Positions 8,161-15,664 of a stretch of DNA of 40,266 nucleotides are shown piece by piece. The notes beneath the pieces are model-generated. The model saw nothing but the letters and a program-made list of their open reading frames with translations. It ran no database searches and was not told where the DNA came from. This DNA is from Azospirillum sp. TSO35-2 (GTDB taxonomy: Bacteria > Pseudomonadota > Alphaproteobacteria > Azospirillales > Azospirillaceae), in NCBI RefSeq assembly GCF_003116095.1, contig NZ_LGRA01000008.1, positions 507,570 through 547,835 on the forward strand, read 5' to 3'. Numbering within the stretch: the first letter of the stretch is position 1; each line of letters opens with the position of its first letter. The translations under genes were made by a program, and so were the position numbers.

Positions 8161-9078
8161 ATGCAAGTCTACCTGCCGATTGCCGAGATGTCGGTCAACG
8201 CGCTGCTGGTGCTCGGCATGGGCTGGCTGGTGGGATTCCTATCGGGGATGTTCGGGGTCGGCGGCGGCTTTCTGATGACGCCGCTGCTGATCTTCATCGG
8301 CGTTCCCCCGGCCATCGCGGTGGGCACCCAGGCCAACCAGCTGGTCGCCGCCAGCGTGTCGGGCGTTCTGGCCCACTGGCGGCGCGGCAACGTCGACGTC
8401 AAGCTGGGCGTCGTCATGCTGGGCGGCGGCGTGGTCGGCACCGCGGTCGGCGTCTGGATCTTCGGCATTCTGCAGCGGCTGGGCCAGATCGACATCGCGA
8501 TCACCCTGTCCTACGTCTTCTTCCTGGGCACCATCGGCGGCATGATGCTGGTGGAGAGCAGCCGCGCCATCCTGCGCCGCCGCGCCCCCACCGCCAAGCG
8601 CGGCAAGCTGCACCGCCACATCTGGCTGCACGGGCTGCCGTTCAAGATGCGGTTCCAGCGCTCCAAGCTCTACATCTCGGCGCTGCTGCCGGCGGGGATC
8701 GGCGCGGTCGGCGGCATGCTGGTGGCGATCATGGGCATCGGCGGCGGCTTCCTGCTGGTGCCGGCGATGATCTACCTGCTGAACATGCCGGCCGGGCTGG
8801 TCGCCGGCACCTCGCTGTTCCAGATCATCTTCACCACCGCGGCGGCCACCCTGCTGCAGGCGGCGACCAACCAGACGGTGGACGCCATGCTGGCGCTGCT
8901 GCTGCTGATCGGCGGCGTGATCGGCGCCCAGTTCGGCACCCGCGCCGGCACCCGGCTGCGCGGCGAGACCGCGCGGATGGCCCTGTCGCTGATCGTGGTG
9001 GCGGTGGCGCTGAAGCTGGCCTGGGATCTGTTCTCCCGCCCCGACGACCTGTTCACCCTGACCATGGGGTTCAGCTGA
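8161..9078 (+). CDS. TSUP family (TauE/SafE-like) anion exporter
   Basis: A 305-residue polytopic inner-membrane protein with the internal duplication of the TSUP family: GMFGVGGGFLMTPLL near residues 29-43 and IMGIGGGFLLVPAMIYL near 190-206. TSUP proteins move sulphite, sulphonates or other organic anions; the substrate cannot be read from the sequence. The stop overlaps the start of the next gene (TGATG), and that gene is the TIGR02186 protein commonly paired with this TSUP subgroup in alphaproteobacteria, so the two probably act together. Confidence 0.9.
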   Translation: MQVYLPIAEMSVNALLVLGMGWLVGFLSGMFGVGGGFLMTPLLIFIGVPPAIAVGTQANQLVAASVSGVLAHWRRGNVDVKLGVVMLGGGVVGTAVGVWIFGILQRLGQIDIAITLSYVFFLGTIGGMMLVESSRAILRRRAPTAKRGKLHRHIWLHGLPFKMRFQRSKLYISALLPAGIGAVGGMLVAIMGIGGGFLLVPAMIYLLNMPAGLVAGTSLFQIIFTTAAATLLQAATNQTVDAMLALLLLIGGVIGAQFGTRAGTRLRGETARMALSLIVVAVALKLAWDLFSRPDDLFTLTMGFS

Positions 9079-9845
9079 TGCGCGGGCCTGTGAAACGGCG
9101 GCTGGTCCAGGCCGCGGCGGCGCTGGCCGGGCTGGTGCTGGGCGGTACGCTGGCGGCGACGGTATGGGCGCAGCAGCTCGTCGCCGACCTGTCGAGCCAC
9201 CTGATCGCCATCTCCACCGGCTTCACCGGGACGGAGGTCGTGCTGTTCGGCACCACCGACGCGGCGGGGGACGTCGCCATCGTCGTCACCGGCCCGCGCG
9301 GGTCCGCCGTGGTCCGCCGCAAGCAGCGGGTGGCCGGCATGTGGATGAACACCGACAGCGCCCGTTACGACCAGGTGCCGAGCTTCTACACGGTGGCGAC
9401 CAGCCGGCCGCTCGACCAGCTCGTCGGCCGGCCGGTGCTGGAGCGGCACCAGCTCGGGCTGCCCTACCTGCAGTTCACCCCCGACGCGACGCTGCCGCCG
9501 GACGACCAGACCGCCTTTCGCGCCGCGCTGCTGCGCAACAAGCAGCGCCAGGGGCTCTACGCCATCTCGATGGGGCAGGTGTCCTTCCTGGGCGAACGGC
9601 TGTTCCGAACCAACATCTATTTTCCGGCCAATGTCCCGACGGGGCTTTACAACGTCGAGGCCTTGCTGATTCGTGACGGTGACGTGGTCAGCGCCCAGAC
9701 CACGCCGCTGGTGGTGTCCAAGATCGGGTTCAGCGCCGAGGTCTCCGACTTCGCCCGCAACCGCCCGATCACCTACGGGGTGGCCGCCGTCGCCGGCGCC
9801 ATCGCGGCCGGCTGGGCGGCCGGCGCCGCATTCCGCCGGGTATAG
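9078..9845 (+). CDS. TIGR02186 family membrane protein
   Basis: A 255-residue protein with an N-terminal signal or anchor helix (about residues 9-31), a periplasmic beta-rich body (ISTGFTGTEVVLFGTTD, VVTGPRGSAVVRRK, GMWMNTDSARYDQVPSFY) and a C-terminal membrane helix ending in a short basic tail. These are the hallmarks of the alphaproteobacterial TIGR02186 family, whose function is unknown. Its start codon overlaps the stop of the TSUP transporter gene, so translation is coupled. A role as an accessory or periplasmic partner of that transporter is inferred from this linkage. Confidence 0.88.
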   Translation: MRGPVKRRLVQAAAALAGLVLGGTLAATVWAQQLVADLSSHLIAISTGFTGTEVVLFGTTDAAGDVAIVVTGPRGSAVVRRKQRVAGMWMNTDSARYDQVPSFYTVATSRPLDQLVGRPVLERHQLGLPYLQFTPDATLPPDDQTAFRAALLRNKQRQGLYAISMGQVSFLGERLFRTNIYFPANVPTGLYNVEALLIRDGDVVSAQTTPLVVSKIGFSAEVSDFARNRPITYGVAAVAGAIAAGWAAGAAFRRV

Positions 9846-9860
9846 CCGAGAGGTGTGGAG

Positions 9861-10367
9861 ATGACCGACACGACGCAGTCCCAACCCGCCGCCCAGCCGG
9901 CTAAGCCGGTGCGCATCTTCCTGGTGGTGGTCGACGACAGCCCCGAGCTGAAGGTGGCCCTGCGCTACGCCTGCCTGCGCGCCCGCAAGTCGGGCGGCAA
10001 GGTCGCGCTGCTCGAAGTGCTGGAAAAGGGCGAGATGCAGCATTGGCTGGCGGTGGAGAACCTGATCCGCGAGGAGCAGCGCAGCGAGGCCGAACAGCGG
10101 CTCCAGAAGCTGGCGCGCGAGGTCAACCAGCTGACCGGCACCCTGCCGGCGCTCTACGTCCGCGAGGGCAACCGCAACGACGAGGTCCTGGCCCTGATCG
10201 CCGAGGAGCCGAGCATCTCGATCCTGGTGCTGGCCGCCGGCACCGATCCGGAGGGGCCGGGCCCGCTGATCTCCTACTACACCGGCCGCGGCCTGGGCCG
10301 GCTGCACATCCCGCTGACCATCGTGCCGGGCGGCCTGAGCAACGAGGAACTGGACGCCATCACGTGA
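9861..10367 (+). CDS. universal stress protein family (UspA-like)
   Basis: A 168-residue cytoplasmic protein with the Usp alpha/beta fold: VRIFLVVVDDSPELKVALRYAC at the first strand and helix, LLEVLEKGEMQHW after the second strand, ISILVLAAGTDPEG before the final part, and IPLTIVPGG at the last strand. The ATP-binding glycine pattern is only loosely kept, so nucleotide binding is uncertain. The ATG at 9861 follows GAGAGG by seven bases. It begins 15 bases after the TIGR02186 gene, making a three-gene operon with the TSUP transporter, and ends at a strong stem-loop. Confidence 0.88.
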   Translation: MTDTTQSQPAAQPAKPVRIFLVVVDDSPELKVALRYACLRARKSGGKVALLEVLEKGEMQHWLAVENLIREEQRSEAEQRLQKLAREVNQLTGTLPALYVREGNRNDEVLALIAEEPSISILVLAAGTDPEGPGPLISYYTGRGLGRLHIPLTIVPGGLSNEELDAIT

Positions 10368-10400
10368 TACCGGCACGCCAATGACTTGGCGTTGCCGTAT
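10367..10400 (+). terminator. stem-loop ending the TSUP-TIGR02186-Usp operon
   Basis: Starting at the last base of the stop codon, ATACCGGCACGCCA (10367-10380) pairs almost perfectly with TGGCGTTGCCGTAT (10387-10400) across a six-base loop. There is no U-tract, so it may be a 3' stabiliser rather than a true terminator. Confidence 0.45.
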
Positions 10401-10427
10401 TGCGTTCAAACGCCACGCAGGCTTTAC

Positions 10428-10570
10428 CGCGCCCATGTGGGCGCGCCGCCGCCCCAGATCTCTATAGGGGGCGGCGGCCGGCGAACGCTTGAAAAAGCCG
10501 GTTCAAGCGTTCGCCGGTATGAGGGGCAAGCCCCCTTCGGAATACCCACACGGATCGGGACCTTGATCCG
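10428..10570. repeat. array of five consecutive inverted repeats in the gap before the nfu gene
   Basis: Within the 301-base gap between the Usp and Nfu genes five inverted repeats follow one another: CGCGCCCA-TG-TGGGCGCG (10428-10445); GCCGCCGCCCC/GGGGCGGCGGC (10445-10478, 12-base loop); a perfect 16-bp stem CCGGCGAACGCTTGAA/TTCAAGCGTTCGCCGG (10478-10517, 8-base loop); GGGGC-AA-GCCCC (10523-10534); and CGGATC/GATCCG (10551-10570). The first three abut or share end bases. No coding frame is convincing here. It may be a palindromic intergenic repeat or MITE, or a structured leader. Confidence 0.7.
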
Positions 10571-10668
10571 ACCGGCGATTCCGCCCAGATTTCCATCTGC
10601 CCAATACCGGGGCCCCAATACCGGGTGGCGCCGCCTGTCCCGTTCCGGCGCCGATGGAGGATCAGACC

Positions 10669-11226
10669 ATGTTCATTCAGACCGAGCAGACGCCCAACCC
10701 GGCGACTCTCAAGTTCCTGCCGGGGCGTGACGTGCTCGGACGCGGCACCGCCGACTTCACCAGCCGGGAGCAGGCCACCCGTTCGCCGCTCGCCCAGCGC
10801 CTGTTCGAGATCGAGGGGATCGTCGGCGTGTTCCTCGGCGCCGACTTCATCACCATCACCAAGACCGACGCCCGCGACTGGTTCCTGCTGAAGCCGTCGA
10901 TCCTCGGCGTCATCATGGAGCACTTCACCGCCGACCGCCCGGTCCTGCTCGAGGAGGGTGGCGACGGCCACGCCGCCGCGGCCAGCGCCGACGACGAGGA
11001 GATCGTCGAGCAGATCAAGGAGCTGCTGGACACCCGCGTCCGCCCGTCGGTGGCACAGGACGGCGGCGACATCACCTTCCAGGGCTTCGAGAAGGGCGTG
11101 GTCTATCTGGCGATGAAGGGGGCCTGCTCCGGCTGCCCCAGCTCCACCGCGACGCTGAAGCACGGCATCGAGAACATGCTGCGCCACTACATCCCCGAAG
11201 TGGTCGAGGTCCGCGCGGTCCAGTGA
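10669..11226 (+). CDS. NifU-family Fe-S cluster scaffold/carrier (Nfu type)
   Basis: A 185-residue protein with an N-terminal Nfu_N domain (MFIQTEQTPNPATLKFLPGR) and a C-terminal NifU domain with the cluster-binding CxxC at Cys153 and Cys156 (GACSGCPSST), preceded by VAQDGGDITF. It carries 4Fe-4S clusters to target apoproteins. The two-domain form is the NFU1/NfuA-like type found in alphaproteobacteria, not the three-domain nitrogen-fixation NifU, so it does not by itself show nitrogen fixation. The ATG at 10669 has GGAGGA upstream; a longer frame from 10654 starts inside that site. Confidence 0.93.
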   Translation: MFIQTEQTPNPATLKFLPGRDVLGRGTADFTSREQATRSPLAQRLFEIEGIVGVFLGADFITITKTDARDWFLLKPSILGVIMEHFTADRPVLLEEGGDGHAAAASADDEEIVEQIKELLDTRVRPSVAQDGGDITFQGFEKGVVYLAMKGACSGCPSSTATLKHGIENMLRHYIPEVVEVRAVQ

Positions 11227-11304
11227 GGCAAACGCCGGCCCGTCTCCCGGTCCACCCCCCGGCCCGCCCTTGATGCGGCGGGCCGGCCTCCCCATGCTCG
11301 GCGG

Positions 11305-12189
11305 ATGATCATCTCCGCCAGCTACAAGACCGACATCCCCGCCTTCTACGGGCGCTGGTTCCTGAACCGGCTCGCCGCCGGCCATTGCCGGATGGTCAAC
11401 CCCTATGGCGGCCAGACCTACCGCATCGACCTGACGCGGCCGGCGGTCGACGGCTTCCTGTTCTGGACCAAGAATCTGGGGCCGTTCCTCGACGCGCTCG
11501 ACGTTGTCTCGGCGCAGGGCTTCCCCTTCGTCGTGCAATACAGCGTCACCGGCCTGCCCACCGCGCTGGAGCGCTCGGTTCCGGCCTGGGACACCGCGGT
11601 CGGCCATCTGGCGCGGGTGCGCGACCGCTGGGGCCCGCGCGCCGCGGTGTGGCGCTACGACCCGATCGTCGTCACCGAGGCGACGCCGCCCGACTGGCAC
11701 CGCGCCACCTTCGCCCGGCTGGCGAGGGCGCTCCGCGGCGTGACCGACGAGGTGGTGGTGTCCTTCCTGCAACCCTACCGCAAGACCGCCCGCAACCTCG
11801 CCGCCGCCGGCATCGGCTGGCGCGACCCGGATGCCGGGGAAAAGCGTGCGCTGCTGGCCGACCTCGCCGCCATCGCGGCAGGGGAGGGGATGGCGCTGAC
11901 GCTCTGCACCCAGCCGGAGCTGGTGGACACGCCCGGCACGGCACCGGCGCGCTGCGTCGACGCGGTCCGGCTGTCCGACGTCGCCGGCCGGACCATCGCC
12001 GCGCGGGACAAGGGCAACCGCCCCGGTTGCCTGTGCGCCGAAAGCCGCGACATCGGCGACTACGACAGCTGCCCGCACGGCTGCGTCTATTGCTACGCCG
12101 TCGCCGACCGCGGCACGGCGCAACGGCGGTTCACCGCGCACGACCCGGAGGGGGAGTTCCTGGTGGTGCGGCGGTCAGCCACCGCCTGA
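11305..12189 (+). CDS. DUF1848 protein with C-terminal radical-SAM-like cysteine motif
   Basis: A 294-residue protein beginning MIISASYKTDIPAFYGRWF, the family opening, followed by WTKNLGPFL and a VWRYDPIVV segment of the predicted TIM-barrel fold. The C-terminus has Cys242, Cys244 and then CPHGCVYCYA with Cys256, Cys260 and Cys263, a C-x3-C-x2-C set like the 4Fe-4S motif of radical SAM enzymes but placed at the end rather than the start. The biochemical function is unknown. It stands alone after the nfu gene, separated by 78 bases, and ends at a perfect terminator hairpin shared with the convergent ribB. Confidence 0.88.
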   Translation: MIISASYKTDIPAFYGRWFLNRLAAGHCRMVNPYGGQTYRIDLTRPAVDGFLFWTKNLGPFLDALDVVSAQGFPFVVQYSVTGLPTALERSVPAWDTAVGHLARVRDRWGPRAAVWRYDPIVVTEATPPDWHRATFARLARALRGVTDEVVVSFLQPYRKTARNLAAAGIGWRDPDAGEKRALLADLAAIAAGEGMALTLCTQPELVDTPGTAPARCVDAVRLSDVAGRTIAARDKGNRPGCLCAESRDIGDYDSCPHGCVYCYAVADRGTAQRRFTAHDPEGEFLVVRRSATA

Positions 12190-12195
12190 GAGTGA

Positions 12196-12221
12196 CGGCC
12201 CCGCCGGTTCCGGCGGGGCCG
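12196..12221. terminator. bidirectional terminator hairpin between DUF1848 gene and ribB
   Basis: A perfect 11-bp stem CGGCCCCGCCG/CGGCGGGGCCG around the loop GTTC, placed 6 bases after the DUF1848 stop and 7 bases after the end of the convergent ribB. Only a short pyrimidine run follows on the plus strand. Confidence 0.7.
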
Positions 12222-12227
12222 CTTCCC

Positions 12228-12890
12228 TCATGCGACGGAACGCAGGCGATGGTCGCCGGCCAGGTCGGCGATGCTGACGATGGGCAGATCATGCTCCAGG
12301 GCGAAGGCAACCAGCTCCGGCAGGCGGGCCATGGTGCCGTCGGGGTTCATCACCTCGCACAGGACACCGGCGGGCCGGCGGCCGGCCCGGGTCATCAGGT
12401 CGATGGTGGCCTCGGTATGGCCGCGGCGGGCGGCGAGGCCACCGGGATTGGCACGGATCGGGAAGACATGGCCCGGCCGCGCCAGATCCTCCGGCCGGCA
12501 ATCGTCGGCTATGGCGGTGCGGATGGTGGTGACGCGGTCGGCGGCCGACACCCCCGTGGTGACCCCGGTCCGGGCCTCGATCGACACCGTGAAGGCGGTG
12601 CCGAAGCGGGCGCTGTTGGCCGACACCATCGGCGGGAGATCGAGCCTTTCCAGCCGTTCTTCCGGCAGGATCAGGCAGACGATGCCGCTGCAGGTCCGGA
12701 TCAGGAAGGCCATCTGGTCGACGGTGATGGCATCGGCCGGGTGGATGATGTCGCCTTCGTTCTCGCGGTCATCGTCGTCGACGACGATGACCGCGCCGCC
12801 CTTGCGGATGCGCTCCACGGCAAGGGCGATCCGCTCTTCCGCCGTACCGAAACGGGACAGAAGGCTGTCATGGGTCTGGGTCTGATTCAT
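12228..12890 (-). CDS. ribB: 3,4-dihydroxy-2-butanone-4-phosphate synthase
   Basis: Converts ribulose 5-phosphate to the four-carbon precursor of riboflavin. The protein is 220 residues, close to the 217 of E. coli RibB, with the acidic metal and phosphate site [10 protein letters not shown] (residues 38-47), the catalytic region [11 protein letters not shown], and [11 protein letters not shown] near residue 155. There is no GTP cyclohydrolase II domain, so this is the monofunctional form. The ATG at 12890 is set by GGAG eight bases upstream; the frame is open further up only because the leader RNA lacks stops. The gene is preceded by an FMN riboswitch and is not next to other rib genes, so it is probably a separately controlled copy. 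Confidence 0.96.
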   Translation of the reverse strand: MNQTQTHDSLLSRFGTAEERIALAVERIRKGGAVIVVDDDDRENEGDIIHPADAITVDQMAFLIRTCSGIVCLILPEERLERLDLPPMVSANSARFGTAFTVSIEARTGVTTGVSAADRVTTIRTAIADDCRPEDLARPGHVFPIRANPGGLAARRGHTEATIDLMTRAGRRPAGVLCEVMNPDGTMARLPELVAFALEHDLPIVSIADLAGDHRLRSVA

Positions 12891-13040
12891 GGTTCTCACT
12901 CCAAAGGTTGGGCGAGCCTGAATCAGGGCGCAAAAGAGATCGTCCACTATCGGGAAGCAACGCATCCACGATGACGGCGCAAGCCATCGCCGGCACCCCG
13001 GCCCTGGCTCTACGCCCGGCATGGGTGGCTGCGTGGCCAG

Positions 13041-13183
13041 CTCATTCTCTTCCATCCGGACTGTTACCGTCGGCCCCGGCCTTGCACCGGGTCTGCTGTC
13101 CCCGTGGCGGGTGCCACGGGCGCTCGCGGGCTCCCCTTCCGTTGAAGGGATACCGCCGGTCGGGAGTTTCACCCTGCCCTGAG
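13041..13183 (-). promoter_or_regulatory. FMN riboswitch (RFN element) controlling ribB
   Basis: Read on the minus strand, the RNA begins CAGGGTGAAACTCCCGACC then GGCGGTAT, continues through GGAGCCCGCGAGCG, a variable GC-rich stem (CCCGTGGC/GCCACGGG), CAGACCCGGTG, and ends CCGACGGTAACAGTCCGGAT and GGAAGAGAA. These are the conserved blocks of the RFN aptamer in the right order. FMN binding represses downstream riboflavin genes. About 150 bases lie between the aptamer and ribB. I see no clear poly-U terminator there, so control is probably at translation initiation or Rho-dependent. Confidence 0.95.
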
Positions 13184-13277
13184 AACAAGCGTATGTCGCC
13201 GCCCGTTTGCGGACGGCAACCTCAGCTTCATGGGCGGGGTGGTGCCTGTCAAGGGTGTGGGTGACGGGCGCGCACAG

Positions 13278-13307
13278 GCTTTACGGGCAGACGCTTTACG
13301 GGCAGAC
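13278..13307. repeat. perfect 15-bp tandem duplication over the cheY-like stop codon
   Basis: GCTTTACGGGCAGAC occurs twice head to tail (13278-13292, 13293-13307). The copy nearer the gene holds the last codons and stop of the leftward receiver gene; the other repeats them in frame beyond the stop. Confidence 0.9.
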
Positions 13308-13661
13308 CTTCCGCACCGTCTCGACCAGCTTTTCCGGATTGAACGGCTTGACCAGCCAGCCGGTGGCGCCGGCTTCGCGGCCGGCGGTCTTCTTGGCCGG
13401 GTCGGCCTCGGTGGTCAGCAGCAGGATCGGGGTGCTGCGGTTGACGGCCGTGCCGCGGATGGCGCGGGTCAGGGCCAGCCCGTCAAGGCCCGGCATGTTC
13501 AGGTCGGTGATGATGCAGTCGAACTTGCGCTGGCTGGCGAGCGCCAGCCCGGCGGTGCCGTCCGACGCCTCCGCCACGTCATAGCCGGCGGCTTTCAGCG
13601 TGAAGCCGACCATGTCGCGGATGGTCTTGGAATCGTCGACGGTCAGAACGCTTTTGGGCAT
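13296..13661 (-). CDS. CheY-like single-domain response regulator
   Basis: A 121-residue stand-alone receiver domain. The acidic pair is Asp9-Asp10 (LTVDDSKTIRDMV), the phosphoacceptor is Asp53 (IITDLNMPGLDG), the switch residue lies in LLLTTE (Thr83/Thr84) and the conserved Lys is 105 (LVKPFNPEKL). The wording is that of the chemotaxis CheY group (SKTIR, MPGLDGL). No output domain and no che genes are present here, so the partner kinase is elsewhere; a motility role fits the MotA gene in this window but is not shown. Its 3' end carries a tandem 15-bp duplication that includes the stop. Confidence 0.9.
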   Translation of the reverse strand: MPKSVLTVDDSKTIRDMVGFTLKAAGYDVAEASDGTAGLALASQRKFDCIITDLNMPGLDGLALTRAIRGTAVNRSTPILLLTTEADPAKKTAGREAGATGWLVKPFNPEKLVETVRKVCP

Positions 13662-13774
13662 GGCAGGCGGCTCCGGTTGCTCGGCCGAGAAGATCGGACG
13701 AAAGGCCTAGGCAATTTCCCGGCAAGCGTCAATCGGTAGCGTCCTTCCTGCGGCGGAACGCGCAAGACTGCGGC

Positions 13775-13793
13775 CCGGCGGCATCGCCGCCGG
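13775..13793 (-). terminator. hairpin downstream of grpE
   Basis: A perfect 8-bp stem CCGGCGGC/GCCGCCGG with a three-base loop, 28 bases past the grpE stop. No U-tract follows, so it is a moderate terminator candidate. Confidence 0.45.
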
Positions 13794-13820
13794 ACCGGGG
13801 CCCTTGTGAAAGTGTGGTCG

Positions 13821-14423
13821 TTACGCGGTCGTATCGACGTGCTGGCCGCCAACGTCGTTCGCACCGCCCTTGGCGACGCCGACCATCGCCTCGCGCAGCA
13901 GGCGGCCGTGGATGGTGTAGCCGGGCTGCAGCACCTGGACGACGGTGCCGGCGCTCTTGCCGGTGTTCTCGATCTCGAACATCACCTGGTGGAAGTTCGG
14001 GTCGAACGGCTCGCCGGTCGGGTCGATCTTCTTGATGCCGGCACGGTCGAAGGCGGCGAAGAGCTGGCGTTCGGTCGCCTCGACGCCGACGGCCAGGCTC
14101 TTCAGCATCTCGTCCTGCTCGCGGCCCTCGGCGGGGACGGCGTCCAGGGCGCGGCGCAGGTTGTCGGCGACGGTGACCAGTTCCTTGGCGAAGCTGGAGA
14201 CGGCGAACTTGCCGGCGTCCTCGCGGTCGCGCTGGGCGCGGCGGCGGGTGTTCTCCGTCTCCGCCATGGCGCGCAGAAGCTGGTCCTTCAGGTTGGCGAC
14301 CTCGGCCTCCAGCTTGGCGACGCGGTCCTCGCCGGGGGCGGCGCCCGTGTTGGCAGTGGTCTCGGCGGTGGCCTCAGTCGGCTCCACCGTGGCGTCGGCG
14401 GGCTTGTTCTGCTCTTCGCTCAT
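13821..14423 (-). CDS. grpE: GrpE nucleotide exchange factor
   Basis: Co-chaperone that releases ADP from DnaK. The 200-residue protein has an acidic, Thr/Ala-rich N-terminal tail, a long coiled coil (about residues 33-75, ENTRRRAQRDREDAGKFA), the four-helix region FAKELVTVADNLRRAL, and the conserved beta domain with GVEATERQLFAAF, PFDPNFHQVMF and VLQPGYTIHGRLLREAMV. The ATG follows GAGAA. It lies downstream of hrcA on the same strand with 69 bases between, the usual alphaproteobacterial order, so the two are probably co-transcribed under heat-shock control; no CIRCE palindrome is visible upstream. Confidence 0.97.
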   Translation of the reverse strand: MSEEQNKPADATVEPTEATAETTANTGAAPGEDRVAKLEAEVANLKDQLLRAMAETENTRRRAQRDREDAGKFAVSSFAKELVTVADNLRRALDAVPAEGREQDEMLKSLAVGVEATERQLFAAFDRAGIKKIDPTGEPFDPNFHQVMFEIENTGKSAGTVVQVLQPGYTIHGRLLREAMVGVAKGGANDVGGQHVDTTA

Positions 14424-14454
14424 GGTCTTCTCAATTCTTGGTTCGGTCGATCGA

Positions 14455-14506
14455 GGCGGGTGACATAACGGGCGGGTGACATAACAGGCGGATCAGCCGA
14501 TCAGCC
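14455..14506. repeat. two tandem duplications between hrcA and grpE
   Basis: GGCGGGTGACATAAC is repeated at 14455-14469 and 14471-14485 (16-base period), and GATCAGCC is repeated at 14491-14498 and 14499-14506. The 8-bp pair spans the stop codon of the leftward hrcA. Confidence 0.85.
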
Positions 14507-15533
14507 GGCCGACCACCTTGGCGGTGTAATCCACCATGGGAATGATGCGGGCGTAGTTGATCCGGGTCGGCCCGATGACGCCGATGGCGCCGATCACCTG
14601 TTCCCGGCTGTTCTGGAACGGCGAGATGATCATCGTGCAGCCGGAATGGCTGAACAGGACGTTCTCCGCCCCGATGAAGATCTGCACGCCGTCGCCGCGC
14701 CCGGTGGCATCCAGCATGCGCAGCATGGTTTCCTTGGTCTCCAGCGCTTCGAACAGCGAGCGCACGCGCTCCAGGTCCGACAGGGCGGTGACGTCCTCCA
14801 GCAGCTTGGACTGGCCGCGGACGATCAGCTGGCCGGCGTTCGAACCGCTGCTGCCGGCCCAGGTGGCCAGCCCGGCGGCGACGACCCGGCGCGACAATTC
14901 GTCCAGCTGGGTCTTCTGCTCCTGGATCTCCTGCAGCACCTCCTGCCGCGCCTCGTCCAGCGTGCGGCCGGCGAGCCGGGCGCTGAGGAAGTTCGACACC
15001 GTCTGCAGGGTGGAGGTCGGCAGGCCGATCGGCACCTCGATCACCCGGTTCTCGACCAAGCCATCCTCGTTGACCAGCACGACCAGCGCCCGGCCGGGGC
15101 TGAGCGACACGAACTCGATGTGTTTCAGCGGGCGGTCGGTCTTGGGCGCCATCACCAGCCCGGCGCAGTGCGACAGGCCGGCCAGCATCCCCGACGCCTC
15201 GCTCAGCACGTCGGAGAAGGCGCGGCCGGACGCCGAGCATTTCGCCTCGATCGAGGAGCGCTCGTCCTCGGTCAGCGAGCCGATCTCCAGCAGGCCGTCG
15301 ACGAACATGCGCAGGCCGGCGTCGGTCGGGATGCGGCCGGCGGAGGTGTGCGGGGCGTAGAGCAGCCCCAACTCCTCCAGGTCGGCCATCACGTTGCGGA
15401 TCGTCGCGGGCGACAGGGCCATGCCAAGCCGCCGCGAGATGGTGCGCGAGCCGACCGGTTCGCCGGACGCCACATAGGCGTCGACGATCAGCCGGAAGAT
15501 TTCGCGCGATCGCTGATTCAGCTCGTTGATCAT
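14493..15533 (-). CDS. hrcA: heat-inducible transcription repressor HrcA
   Basis: A 346-residue regulator. The N-terminal winged helix reads LNQRSREIFRLIVDAYVASG then SRRLGMALSPATIRNVMADLE, followed by GLLYAPHTSAGRIPTD, the strongest HrcA signature. The central GAF-like domain and the C-terminal FIGAEN and IGAIGVIGPTRINYARIIPMV follow. HrcA binds CIRCE operators (TTAGCACTC-N9-GAGTGCTAA) at groE and related genes and is itself stabilised by GroEL. I find no CIRCE in this window, so its own promoter is probably sigma-32 driven. The ATG at 15533 fits family length; an upstream GTG at 15560 is possible. Confidence 0.96.
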   Translation of the reverse strand: MINELNQRSREIFRLIVDAYVASGEPVGSRTISRRLGMALSPATIRNVMADLEELGLLYAPHTSAGRIPTDAGLRMFVDGLLEIGSLTEDERSSIEAKCSASGRAFSDVLSEASGMLAGLSHCAGLVMAPKTDRPLKHIEFVSLSPGRALVVLVNEDGLVENRVIEVPIGLPTSTLQTVSNFLSARLAGRTLDEARQEVLQEIQEQKTQLDELSRRVVAAGLATWAGSSGSNAGQLIVRGQSKLLEDVTALSDLERVRSLFEALETKETMLRMLDATGRGDGVQIFIGAENVLFSHSGCTMIISPFQNSREQVIGAIGVIGPTRINYARIIPMVDYTAKVVGRLIG

Positions 15534-15664
15534 GGGCCGGTTGGGTTGGACGGGAAACACGGATGGTCGCGTGAGGTCTCGCGGGTCCGAATTTAGGCAG
15601 GTCCAACCGCCGAATCAACGTGCGGGGCGAAGAAGCCCCGCGTCAATGCGCCTTTGCGCCGTCC

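Noticed and set aside
8772..10436. A 554-codon leftward frame opposite the TSUP operon
   Set aside because: Low-complexity Gln/Arg/His-rich translation antisense to three recognised genes.
10669..11226. Evidence for nitrogen fixation from a NifU-family gene
   Set aside because: The protein is the two-domain Nfu housekeeping type; no nif gene is in the window.
10462..12141. A 559-codon leftward frame opposite the nfu and DUF1848 genes
   Set aside because: It is a shadow of two well-supported genes on the plus strand and also runs through the hairpin array.
15534..15664. CIRCE operator near hrcA
   Set aside because: I looked for TTAGCACTC-N9-GAGTGCTAA upstream of hrcA and grpE and found no match.
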